A stretch of DNA of 64,000 bases. It comes from Plantago major (taxonomy: Eukaryota > Streptophyta > Magnoliopsida > Lamiales > Plantaginaceae). The stretch covers positions 19,286,765-19,350,764 of the forward strand of contig CM048840.1 of NCBI GenBank assembly GCA_026545765.1, in the 5' to 3' direction. The notes beneath the pieces were generated by a model. It saw only the letters and a list, made by a program, of their open reading frames with translations. It made no database searches and was not told the origin of the DNA. The position numbers were made by a program, and so were the translations under genes. Of the stretch, positions 21,109-34,300 are shown piece by piece; position 1 is the first letter of the stretch; the number at the start of each line of letters is the position of its first letter.

Positions 21109-24100
21109 ATGGTGGTGAAACAACAAGATGAACCGGCTTTCATGTCCGATTTACGCGATAAGTGGTTCGTTACTCTATGTTACAATTTTTTTTTTTCTGT
21201 TTTCACGAACTTTTTATTCACCTCAATTTGCTTTACTTATGTGAAACGTACTAATAATGATCGACCATGTGCAATAGTCCTGGATTCGACAAAGAAGCCC
21301 TTGCCGCTCCGGTGAAGAAAGCAGTTGACAAGTTACAGCTGATTCCGGAGTTTCTGAAGGTATACTTTTGCTGCTGTGTGTTTCCGGTTTAGTTTGTTTG
21401 CTGTTTGTGTTTGATCAAATGGAATTGTTATACCTATGGCGCTTTGTATATTAGAAAGATGATTCATCTTACTCAACAAATAGTTTATGCTGCTTAAAAT
21501 CGATAGAATTGTAGTGTTGTATCAGAAAAGCAGTGGAGACTAGTCGGATAAGGTGAAACGCCATGGGTCATATATGATTGTTGTGAATGTGATATGGTTC
21601 TGTAGCTGAGAGAAAACTTTTTATATTATTTTATTTATATGCAATGTAGGTCAGAGGTCTTGTGAAGCAACATCTGGATTCCTTTAATTACTTCACGAGA
21701 ATACACTTGAAAAAGTTTATTCATGTCAAAGAGAATGAGATCATCAGGTCTGGCATCGATCCAAAAATTTACATCAAGTGAGTTCCCTATTCCTGTTTAT
21801 AATTGTAACCTGTGTTTTATTTGCATGCTTCTGTCAAGCAACACATTCATCTCTTTTATGTACTTGGCTCTAGATATAAAGATATTCGGATTGGAGAACC
21901 AAGCGTGGTTATTGATGGTGTGACTGAAAAGCTTACTCCCCAAATGTGCAGGCTCTCTGATATTACGTAAGTGTTGGTTTTTGTCCTTTGAAATTGTCCT
22001 CGTGTGCTCCTCTTTCTCCTTTGGTTTTTTTACCACTTTCTCTACTTCTGCTCTTTGGATGCCCTCTACCTCAGCTATGCTGCACCAATATACGTGGACA
22101 TTGAATACGTCATAGGAAGCCATAATTCAAAGACAATCCAAATGAAGGTGATTCATAAAGCTCGTTTATTGGTTAAAATTTAGAATTATGATATAAACTG
22201 TGACTCTTAAACATGATGAATGGGAAGAACACTTATTCTGGGTTAAAATTTTCAGAGAGATGTCACTATAGGGCGGATGCCTATTATGTTAAGAAGCTCT
22301 TGTTGTATATTGCATGGGAGAGATGAAGAAGAACTAGCCAAATATGGTACGTTTGTAATGTTGGAGCAGAATTAAGTAAATATCATACAGAATTAAGTAA
22401 ATATCATATTCAAGTCACAGTGCATGGCTAATATCTCACTGCCCACCCTCTTCTCTTTGATGGATGCTTGATCAATTATCTTCAGGTGAATGCCCTCTTG
22501 ATCCTGGTGGATATTTTGTTGTTAAGGGAACAGAGAAGGTAACAACACTTGTGCCATGATACAGTATTTCATCTGTAAATGTGCTTTGGACTTCATTAAG
22601 TTGCAATGGTATTCGAGATTTTCCTTCAGAGTTGAAAATTTAGGATTCTATTTTCTAGATTCCTTTTTTTTTAAAGGTTCAGTGCCATGGCTAGGAAGAA
22701 TCTTCCAAATCTGAAGGATTTTTACGTCTTTTCTATATAGTTTGTAATTCTACCCAAGTATGTCTGTCATACTGTTTTTTTTTTTTTTTTTTGGGGGGGG
22801 GGGGGGGGTGGGGGTGAGTTTAATATAAATGGCATCAAATTGATGATAAATTCATGGACATCTAATGTTCTAGTCGACATTGTGGGCTTTTTACACAGCA
22901 ACCCCTTCAGGGAGGGCAAAACAAGGGGGATAATGAGTAGGAGAAATGGAGGTTTGGGCTCGAGGCGGGTTTGGTATCGGACATGTATTTCAAGGACCTT
23001 AGAGTTTTCTGCTACCATTGCTGCCCAAACTAAAACAAGGGGTGGGGATGGGGGTTATCTGTAACATCAAGATTTTAAAGATTAATCACGTGTTCTCATT
23101 GTTGGTTCATTCATCTTTTGTAATAACAGTTTTTATATGTTCAATTCTCTGTTATCCAACAAAGTAAGGTATCATTGGCTATTTCATAAATCCCCCACCC
23201 TGCCATTTTTAATTTGGTGTTGATCCTTCAACTTCTATTCCAGGTGCTTCTGATACAAGAGCAACTTTCCAAGAATAGGATAATTATTGATGCCGACAAA
23301 AAAGGCTGGTGAGCTTGTTTCTCCTTTTTAGTGTAAAAATTACTTTAATTTCACTCGTGTAGTTTCCAGTAGAATTTGTAGTTGTATTCTCTCCACTAAT
23401 TGTCCATTTAACCATAAATTTGTACATCGTGATGTATTCGTAAAAAAAAAGTTGCGCCTGAAGTCTTGATGCAGATAATGAAGTTGGTGTTATTCAAGAG
23501 ATTTACGGTCTTGACTTAAATAAATTCTGAATTCAGAAGGCTGACCGGATTTACTAGTATTTAGAAGCTGGTTTCTTCATTCTGAGTAAATAAGATGCTC
23601 CTCGTAACACAGGCTTGCTGGTGTGGCTTATAATGAAACCACATTACTTGAAAAAAGGGTGTGAATGAATTTATAGTCATTGTTTCAAGACATGTGGTTC
23701 ATTACCAACTACAGGTCTAATAGACCTGGTCTATAGAAGTATTTTCCGGCTTACTTATATTTGGCATGTTGTTCCTTTCATGCCATATAAAAGAGGAGTT
23801 CGCTGTCCATAGTGTAAGCCTGTCCTATAATTTTGCTTCGTTAAAGTCTCGGTTAGGATAGGTCCGCAAGTAATTAATTAGCCTCGTGGTTGTAAAGTTA
23901 TCACATCATTTACTGTACAACTAATGCCAATATTCTGGAAAAAATCACACGAGTCAAACTAAGCTAAGTGTATTTGTATCTTTTAATTGCTCACTCTCCA
24001 TGGATAATTTTCAAAACTTTTCATAGTATAGAAGAAACTTTGCCAGCATTAATTTTCTCTGATGATGAATCCATTTTGTTTTGGTTAATGCTGGGAAGTT

Positions 24101-27100
24101 TGCGCCTAAACAACTCATTGGTTGCTTGCTAATTGGAGTTAAAAGAATATTTTAGTCAGGAGAATGGATTAAAGGAAACTGAGCTTCAGCCTTCAGGGCT
24201 TATGTTTCTTTTGCTATATCTTTCTTGCCGAATCAATGTGAGTCGATCTCGATTTAGTATTATATGGAAAAAGGAACCTCAATTTCACCTGCGAATGACA
24301 AACAAAAAATAAGAGTGGGGCAATGTTCCCTCTCCTTATTCTCAGACATGCCTGTATCGTTAGTAATTTAGTATCCTACAATTTCTCATAATCTCATTCA
24401 AGTTATATCAATGGGTGCCATGCTGAAACCACATCTCAAACCCAAATAAACTCAAATGTTCGAACGATCCCAAAAGAAATTGAAGAGACACTGGTATAGT
24501 ACATTTCATTATCTCAGTGAACTCTACCTTGGTCTTAGGTTAATTAAGGATGTTTTTCTTGAATGGGAAGCAAACAAGGTTGTAATATTTACAACATAGG
24601 GCTGTTATTTGACCTTTTGACTTGTTTATGAGTCAACCCAAGGACTTTCCTTTTGACTGCATGAGTTGAAAGAGATTGAGGAGTCTAATTTCCCTTGACA
24701 TCAATATGTGAACTAGAGGTACCGCCTAAGTTTCAGTCCTAGAGGCTGATTTATGTTGAATCAGACTTCATTTGGATGACAGTGTAAATGTAGGCAAAAT
24801 AATTATTATACTTTCTAGTGGTACTGGCCCAAGATCTGAAGTGAATGGGTGTTAATCTTAAAACAGCATTTCTTAGTGTTATTTATGTTTGGAAAAATGA
24901 CAGTTTCATTTAAGGATTAATATATCAGAAGATACGGATCATTTTTGCTGGGGTGTGGGGTTTGCGGAGGGGCCGTTTCTTGCTCTAACTGCCTCGTTCT
25001 CTCTTGACTTGCAGATTTCTTCTCCATTTTCGTGTTTTGTGTTTGTCAATGTGCTTCCTACATTCTTGAGAGGAGTGGTTCATTTCACTTTTAATCTATC
25101 ACTCAAGTAATATTCAGCCGTTCGTCATACCTTACAGTTTGATGCCAAATTTTCAACCCTCTTTGGTTTGTTGTTCTATGCTCCATGAATCTTCGGTTAT
25201 TCTTAAATAACCCTCTTAAAATCTGGATTCTGGAATGCATCCCTTCTGGGTAATTACTCTACTCACGGTGTTGCACTTGCACATGATACATGAAATGATA
25301 GATCAAGTCGAGGAAGGGGACATAAGAGGATAACTATGCTGCTATCAAATTGGTTTTTGTTTCATGAACTTAATAAAGGACACTGTTTGAGATTCATATG
25401 TATGCATCTCTTGTAAATCATGCGCATTACTGAATGTTCTTAAGTTCTAACCCTCCACCCTCTCTCTTTCCCTTGCCTTAAGAGGTTGTATAACAAACAA
25501 ATAAGTTCCACAATAACGTCCATAAATAGAAAATACTTTGGTTGGAGTTTTGGCATTGGGTGTTCTGAAACGATTGGGGAGCTGCCATTAACCTCTGGTG
25601 GTTATTACAATAATAAACTTCAAGGCTCTACGAACTATCATTTCCATCGAAGTTTGTAGCATCTTATTTGCTACTAAGATTTTTTTAAAGTATCTTTTTC
25701 TGATAATCCCCTACTTTTTCAACCCCTCAGTGTGCAAGCATCTGTGACGAGCAGCACGGCAGAAATAAAAAGTAAAACAGTAATAATAATGGAGAAAGGG
25801 AAGATATACCTGCAGCTGAATGCTTTTAGCAGCAAGGTTTGATATGGCTACCCTGCCCAGTTCTGTCCGGTATATGCTTGGTACCACATGTCTTCCCTTG
25901 AAACTTATTTCCTGTTTTGTACTATCATCTTTAGGTTCCAATTATGGTAGTTATGAAAGCTATGGGCATGGTGAGTGATCAAGAGGTTGTCCAGATGGTT
26001 GGAAGAGACCCTCGCTATAGTGAGTTGTTATTGCCTTCAATTGAGGTATGAACTCTGATCTATGATTATTTTCGCATACCTTTTTCTTATCCCTGAGGGA
26101 GTTAAATAAATTCATAATGCAATTCTTCGGATGAGACTCTTGTTAAGCTTTTGATTTAGAATCAGCTCTGGTTGGTTACTACTAAGATAGTAGTTGCTGC
26201 CTGAGCCATACCTGTAAAGTACCACACATACTTTTTTGCAGTGTCCTTTTTTACTGTATGCTTCTGTAAAGTTTTGTCTCTTGATTTCAGGATTGTTCGA
26301 AGGAAAAGATATATACACAAAATCAGGCCCTGGAGTTCCTTGGACAGAAGGTAGTTTCTGCCACTGGGGCAAAACTTTGCCTTCATTTCTTGAGTTACTA
26401 GGAAAAGTAAAAAACCATCAAATTTATTTCTATCCCTCATAATTCAATGATCTACCTGTTGTTTATAACTGTTTATGGTTGGCTAAAGGTTCTCAGAACT
26501 CACTAATAGGGCACCTTATAAGCTAATGCCTAATCTGGACACAACTGTGGTGAATATCCGGATGTGGTAAACTGATAAACTTAAATATGTTAGTGTATAC
26601 TATAATTGTAGACTGCAGCAATAACTGCTTTTGGGTTGAAACTATGGTGACTTGTCAAAGTGGACTGGCAAGTGGCAAGTATGGAGCTGGAGATTTGACT
26701 GTCTGATGCTGCACACACTAACACATATCCCAGAAACGTGTTTTTACAACTAAGTTGTCCCTTGGATGCCTGAGTAATAACGTCTTAAACACAGAGGAGT
26801 TGCCCGTATGGGTTGAATCTGTGGTTGCCTGTCAAAGTGGACTGGCAAGTATGGAGTTGGAGACGGAAATTTTGACTGTCTGATGCTGCACACAAACAGA
26901 TATCCCAGAAACGTGTTTTTGCAATAAAGTTGCCCCTCGGATGTTTGCGTAATAGCATCATAAACAAGAGGTGTGTTTTCTATGGGTTGAAACAATGCTG
27001 GCCTGTCAACGCTGACGGGCAATTATGGAGTTGGAGATGGAAAATGAGTCTACTGTTCACTTTTGACAGTCAGGTGGTGTACACACAAGCACATCTATCC

Positions 27101-30100
27101 CAGAAGTGCGTTTTACAATAAAGTTGTCCCCCGGATGTCTGAGTAATAACGTCATAAACACAAAGTAGTTGCCCCCGTATACTTTGTTGTCTCCTTCATG
27201 AAAAGTCATTATGAATAAATTCATGTTAATGTTCAACTGTACTTCATCAGTTATGACTGTTTTTCCTTGCTCTTTCATTTTGGTAACTTGATATTCCCTG
27301 CCTTCTGTAGGTTAAGAGCCCATATGGGAAGGTTAAGGTATGTCTATGCTTTTTCGATTTTCAGAAATATTTTATTTTGTTTGTGATTTTCTTTTTGCAT
27401 GTCAAATTTGATTCTTTTCCTGGCATTTAGGAAGAACGTGCTCTGGAAATTCTCGAGGAAACATTTTTGGCCAACGTTCCCGTAAGTAGCTCTTCAAGTT
27501 TATTTTGTGTGATCTCTTAACCATTTCTTGATCTGCAAATTATTATCACGCAGGTGTATAGAAATAATTCTCGCAATTTTCGTCCAAAATGCATATATGT
27601 GGCAGTGATGTTGAGACGAATGATGGAAGCTATTTTAAACAAGGATGCTATGGATGACAAGGTATACAAATCCCTCTACACAGTTGATGAGCATGAAGAA
27701 AGTTCTAGATTCTTTTCTTATGTGCATCCTTCTAGCTCCTAGTCTTTCACGAGGCAGGAGAAAGAAAGGAATAGATCGATAAGAATATTTGAGAATACTG
27801 GAGAGTTTTTCAGGCTAATTGATGTGGATCCTTTTCAAGTTAGTTTATTTTACGTGTTTCTGGTCTGTTCCAACAGTCTTCAAGTTGTTGCATCATATAT
27901 TTGCGAAGTGTTAGACATCCGTGGATAAAATTTTATGGTCTTGAGGTGACGTGTTATACTTATTATGTTCATATTGGAACAAACATTATTAGTTACTATT
28001 TTGGAGGCGATTTCAAATAAACTATATGGACAATTTCTCATGTTAGCACGGGTTTCCTGAAATTATTTAGTATTGGACCCCATAACAGCCGAACTATGCC
28101 GACTGTTCTTAGCAAGGCTTTCGCGTTTCCTTATATGTGCCTATCATCTCTGCATGCCCTGATTTTCTTGCTTGCATGCCATCACTGAAGTAGGTTGTTT
28201 TCAATTGAAATGACAATTTATGGTGTACACTTGAGCAAGGCACAATTAAGAAAAGTCTAAAAAATTGGGGGTTCTGGAACAGGTTAAGTTGGTGGGCTAT
28301 GTTTTTTTTAATCATGATGCTTGCTTCACATCCATGGTTGTGTGATATGTTTTCAATTGCATATGAATGGGATCTTTCTCTTCCTTAGATGATTTGTTAG
28401 TCTCACTTGTGTTTGGACTTTGGAAATGTTCCACGAGGTTCATTCCTGCTGGAGAATTTTATCCGCTTGTTGCCTGTGATCCTATTCTTCTAATTAACAA
28501 ATCTTAGGAGTCGTGCACTGATTTGTTGATTCACGATTTAGCTGCGGGTCCCTGTTAACTTGTATTTTTACTCTTTTGGCTTCCTTGAATTGCTTTGTCG
28601 GTTTGTTCTTTGGTTAATTATTAATTTGGGAGTGATATTTCTTGCTATTTGCAGAGAGTTGTGTTCTCCTAACCTCCCTGTCCTGCATATTTGTGCTTCC
28701 AGCCTCTGATAGATTACACGATCCTATTCCTAGTAGCATCTGCCATATGATATATTGACCATTTCTTTACAATCTTTATACGCTATTTGTGGCAGGATTA
28801 TGTGGGTAACAAAAGATTTGAATTATCTGGTCAAATGGTAGCGTTACTTTTTGAGGTATGTTTTTCCATCTGTTTGTAACACCATACTTCCATTATTACG
28901 TTAAACATTATCAGCACTAGTTACCTATCCTGAACCCGTGTTGTAGGACTTGTTCAAGACATTCAACGATGAAATCAAGAGAAATATGGACTTGGCCTTG
29001 CAAAAACCAAGTCGTGCCAGTCAGTTCGACGCTTCTAAGGTTTATGCAAATACCTTAGGTCCTTGATGAATTACAATTGGAAAAAAAGCTTGAGTTGAAT
29101 TTGAACATGTGTTTATCTTTTGTCTGGCTTTGACATCTCTTTACATGCACTTCCAGTTTATTGTTTCGAGAGGAGGAGATAACATTACTTTTGGTCTGGA
29201 AAGAACTCTTTCTACTGGAAATTTCGATCTCAAAAGATTCAAGATGCACCGCAAGGGTATGACACAGGTACAAAAACATTGAACAGCCCAGTTGAAGTAT
29301 CTCCACATATGAAATATCTATATACAGATGCGTATAAAATATGTATGTAGCACTGAAGGATTATTTCTTCTTTACAGGTTGTAGCCAGATTGTCATACAT
29401 AGGAACTTTAGGTCACATGACAAGGATATCGCCACAATTTGAAAAGTCTAGAAAAGTCAGTGGTCCCAGAGCATTACAACCCAGTCAGGTGAAATATAAA
29501 TTCTCCACGCCATCACAACATTTCTGATATTTATTTGTATTTGTGGAACAATGACTAATTTCTCATTCAATCTCACGAAATTATCTACAGTGGGGAATGT
29601 TGTGCCCCTGTGATACTCCAGAAGGTGAAGCTTGTGGACTGGTGAAAAATCTAGCATTGATGACTCATGTCACTACTGATGACGATGAAAACCCTCTTAT
29701 TTCTCTGGTAACATCTCTCTCAGATATTCAAAGTTCTCTGATTTTATTCCAAAATAAAAAATAAAATTCCGGAGACTGAAATTATATTTATTGTTGTAGA
29801 AACTGGACAGTTCAGGCTGTACACATGGTAGTTTCAGCTTTATATTACTGTTACTGTTATGCATCTAATTTGTGGAAACTTCCTACTATATAAAGACATA
29901 TATAACCCAGAATGCAACATTTACTATGAGTTCAATCGGTCGTGCTCGCAGAATGTTATGTTTGGTGATTCATACTCTGCTGATCTTTTCAAACAATTTC
30001 TTGGTATTTTGGTAGACGGAAAAGCATATTTTGGCATGTTAATTTCTGATAGCAGGTTAGTTTCTTGGAAAAGGTAATGCAAAATACTACAGTTATATTC

Positions 30101-31304
30101 ATGCTTCAATGTTGTTGCAAAAGTTTGCAGTCTTTCGAGCAGTGAAAGATCTTTGCTATTAGAATGCCATAGTTAACAATCAGGAAAAGACACTCTTTTA
30201 TGTTAGATTTGTCATGATATAGAATATAGGTCTAATTTGGTGTTATGATTATTCCATATAACATCTGCATACATGTTTCCTGTCTCCATTTATCTCTTGT
30301 ATTATTTAACAAATTGATGATTGTAATTTATTGTAGGTCCAATGCTAGCTGAATTAGTACGATTCCTGGTTTCTGTTATCTGTACTTAGTTCTCCATATA
30401 TTTGGTCTTACTATAGCTACTAGGCTGTGTGAAACACACACACAAACTGATAAGTTGCTCAGAATATTATTATGAAAGATGATAATACGTAGAAGTCACA
30501 AAGAAAGTACATGCATTTAACGAATAATTGTGGTGTAAAGATAGAAAAGCATGCTTCTTTCTTACTACATACAGTGTCCATTCTCATGTAGTGCTACACT
30601 CTGGGAGTTGAAGATTTGGATTTACTTTCTGGTGAAGATCTTCACTTGCCAAACTCATATCTGATCATATTAAATGGTCTCATTCTTGGCAAGCACATGC
30701 GACCACAGGTACCCTGTCACTGGTCAATATCATTTTTCCTCTTTGGCCTGAACTATAAATTATTGCTCCTCAACTTATAAGCTTTCTTATACTGTCTCAG
30801 AGATTCGCTAATGCAATGAGAAAACTGCGACGAGCATGTAAAATTGGGGAGTTCATAAGCATTTATGTGAACGAAAAACAGGTCCGGCCCTTATCCCGTT
30901 ATCACTTATCATACAAGTTGACATCTTTATATTATGTGATATTTATTGTTCAAATTGTTTGTTTCTTCTACTTTATACTCCGTTTTAAATTAGGAAAATC
31001 TGAACATGTCAAGAGGTGTATGGAAAATTGTTAATTAAGTTGGCAACAGTTCATAAATGTTGTTAATGTGGTGCCATGCTTCCGCGTTCTTCGCCAGGCA
31101 GTAATGCTGTTGACATTTGTTTCTTGAGAAAGTTGCAAAATGGTAAATTTCTACTAGATATGTTTGTACGCATCCCAACAAAATGATGCAATACACATTC
31201 ACTCATATATTGCATTACACATAAGGGGCATGCTGGCTGAACTATAGTTTCTGCCGGATCACTTAACCTCAGAATTTGTGTGGCCTGTTGATTATGCAGT
31301 GATT

Positions 31305-31337
<33 letters not shown>

Positions 31338-34300
31338 GCAATATACATGTTATTTATTTATCTAAATCACCTGCGAAATATCTGTGCTTGCATATTTAAT
31401 TGCTGTCACCATCGTATTATTAGTGTGGGTAATAAAATACATGAGCAAGATCCCTATTATTTTGCAGCGCTGTGTTTATATTGCTTCAGATGGGGGCCGC
31501 GTTTGTCGTCCTCTTGTCATTGTCGAGAACGGTGTATCTAGAATTAAGGAGCACCATATGAAGGAGTTGAGGGTAAGTTGCCTTAGTAATTGAAGCATTT
31601 CTTAATTTTGCTTGAGTCACACTGTTGAATATTTTTTTGCTTGAAGGATGGAGTTCGGACATTTGATAGTTTCCTGCGAGACGGACTTATTGAATATCTT
31701 GACGTGAATGAGCATAACAACACTTTGGTTTGGACTTCTATCTCTAGTGTTTAGTTGTCCACTTCTTTGTCTTGGGTTTTCATCGTCAGCGTGTCTTACT
31801 GTGGAAAATGTTTGTTAGATTGCTTTGTATGAAGGCAATATCGAAGAAGGGACAACACATGTTGAAATAGAGCCTTTGACCATACTGGGTGTGATTGCTG
31901 GGTTGATTCCTTACCCTCATCATAATCAGTCACCAAGGAACACATACCAGGTATTCTTTAATTTGTTTTTTAATAATTGTTGGAAGGTTGTTTTGTGGCT
32001 CAGTTTTTTATTCTTCTCATTTGAAGTGTGCCATGGGCAAGCAAGCTATGGGTAACATCGCATATAATCAGGTGACTATAGTTATAGTATCTTTTTTTTT
32101 TTTTCTCTGCTTTGGTTAAATTGCTAGTGTTTGGCAGTTTAAAAAATCTTGTCTGGGAATTTTTACTGCTTACTATTTTCTACATTGCCCATTGCACCTG
32201 TGTGTTTCATGACTTTTGAGCTCTCCTGGTAGATCATCTAACATCCTGGACCAAGTAGTCAGACTTGTTTTTCGTCCGATGAGAGTATACTTTATTTTTG
32301 AATTTTTTTGTATCTGTATGTACCTTGAGTCTTGTTCAGATGAGGCTCTACATGCGTTGAAAACCTAGAAGATAAAACTACTAAAAAGAAGTAGTCTTAG
32401 TGTATCAATTTTTCATTAGTCAGATATGGAAAATGAAAGTAGTTTGGGATACAAGACTATTCTTGAACCAGTGGGCTCCATTCAGCAGAATATAGCCCTG
32501 TGATGTTTTCTCATGTCAATATTTCAAATGATAAGGAGTTGGAGAAGCAATATGTGGGATCTTTCTTAGACTTACCAGCCAGAGAATAAAAGTCACATGA
32601 AATGGAGTAAAGTATAGTGTATCCTAATTAAAGGAGGTTAGTGTACTGGTAGATTCTGTATTTTTGAGCATTACATGATTATGCTTAAGACCCAATGCTT
32701 CATCAAACGAAGCGCGTCCTGCTTGAGTTTCAGACGCTAAACCCCCAATTGCTATAGTGTACTCGTCTACCTTTTGCTTTTTCTTTCTGCTAGTTAGATA
32801 TCTTAAACGTATAAAATATTCGATTATTAGCAATGTAATATCGAACTTTATTGACCATGTTTTCTAAGGTCGTTCTATACTTTGCGCTTTTTGCAGTTTG
32901 TAACAATTGCGTTAGTTTCAAATGTCAGATGGGTATCACATGCAGATGCATCTGCATGTTATACCAGTGGTCCTCTTTATCTCTTTCTCGGCTTATCTCA
33001 ACCTCTGCTTTCTCTACCTTGCAGTTGTGTAGGATGGACACTTTAATCTATCTCTTAGTTTACCCCCAGCGGCCACTATTAACAACTCGAACAATAGAGC
33101 TGGTTAGTAGACATCATCATCTTTCATATTACTAAAGACATTATCACACAACTCAAGTAATTATAATGCTTGTAGGTCAGTTATGATAAACTGGGAGCTG
33201 GGCAGAATGCAACGGTTGCTGTGATGAGTTACAGTGGATACGACATAGAGGATGCTATAGTAATGAATAAGTCTTCTTTGGATCGTGGTTTTGGTCGCTG
33301 CATTGTCATGAAAAAGTATGGTTATGCCTAGCTGTATGTAACCTATGCTGTTTTCTGTATGTTGGAAAGTCCTTTGCTGCTAATTTAATGGTCTTAAAAT
33401 GTCTCGGCTTACAGAATGACGGCTATTCAACAAAAGTACGAGAACCACACATCAGATCGTATAATTAAACCCCAGCGAGATGGGCATGAAGCTGGAAAAT
33501 TGCAGGTGCTTACATTAATTGACGTTTCACAATGAGTTATGATTATATTTGAGTGAGAACCAGTAAATTACTCCTTCCGTCGAAATCACTTTTACATGTT
33601 TTCTATCTTCGTATGTCACAATCAATTCTACACGTTTCTTTTTTGTTAACACTGTTCTGCACTTGATTAATTTACTGGAACTGTATTATGTCAATACTCA
33701 GGCTTGTTTATGTTAAGCTAGAGTGCTAGACCCCTCGACCACAGTTTGTTTCAAGATTTACTCATTTTATCAAATACAACTACGTTCTACCTGTTCTCTC
33801 AATATCCAACATTTAAATTTTCATCAAAACAAAAATGATCATTATGTCAGATTAATGGATGCCAAATGATCTGATAGGTTTCTGCCTATAATAGGATGTG
33901 CACTAGGTTATCCGTCTTGTGGAAACCTACCCCGCACATAATTTGGTCAGTGCTATACTTTAATCGCCGCTGTTATTCAGTGAAATGAAAGATTGTTTTG
34001 GACTTATTTTGTTTTTTAGCAGGATTTCAACCTTTCTGCTTTCTATATTAGACTGCTCTTCTTTAGCTACTTATCCGTATCAACCGACCAATGATTTTGA
34101 AGTCTGTAGTATTTACCTCCACTGTGAATGTTCTTGTGGTTGCAGATTCTCGATGAGGATGGAATTGCATCTCCTGGTGAAATTATTCGACCGGGTGATG
34201 TTTATATAAATAAGCAATCCCCAAAGCAAACGAGGGGCCTACCATTGCAATCCCCAAATTCCCTGCCGGACAGGTACTGGATTTGATAATATGCTTATTC

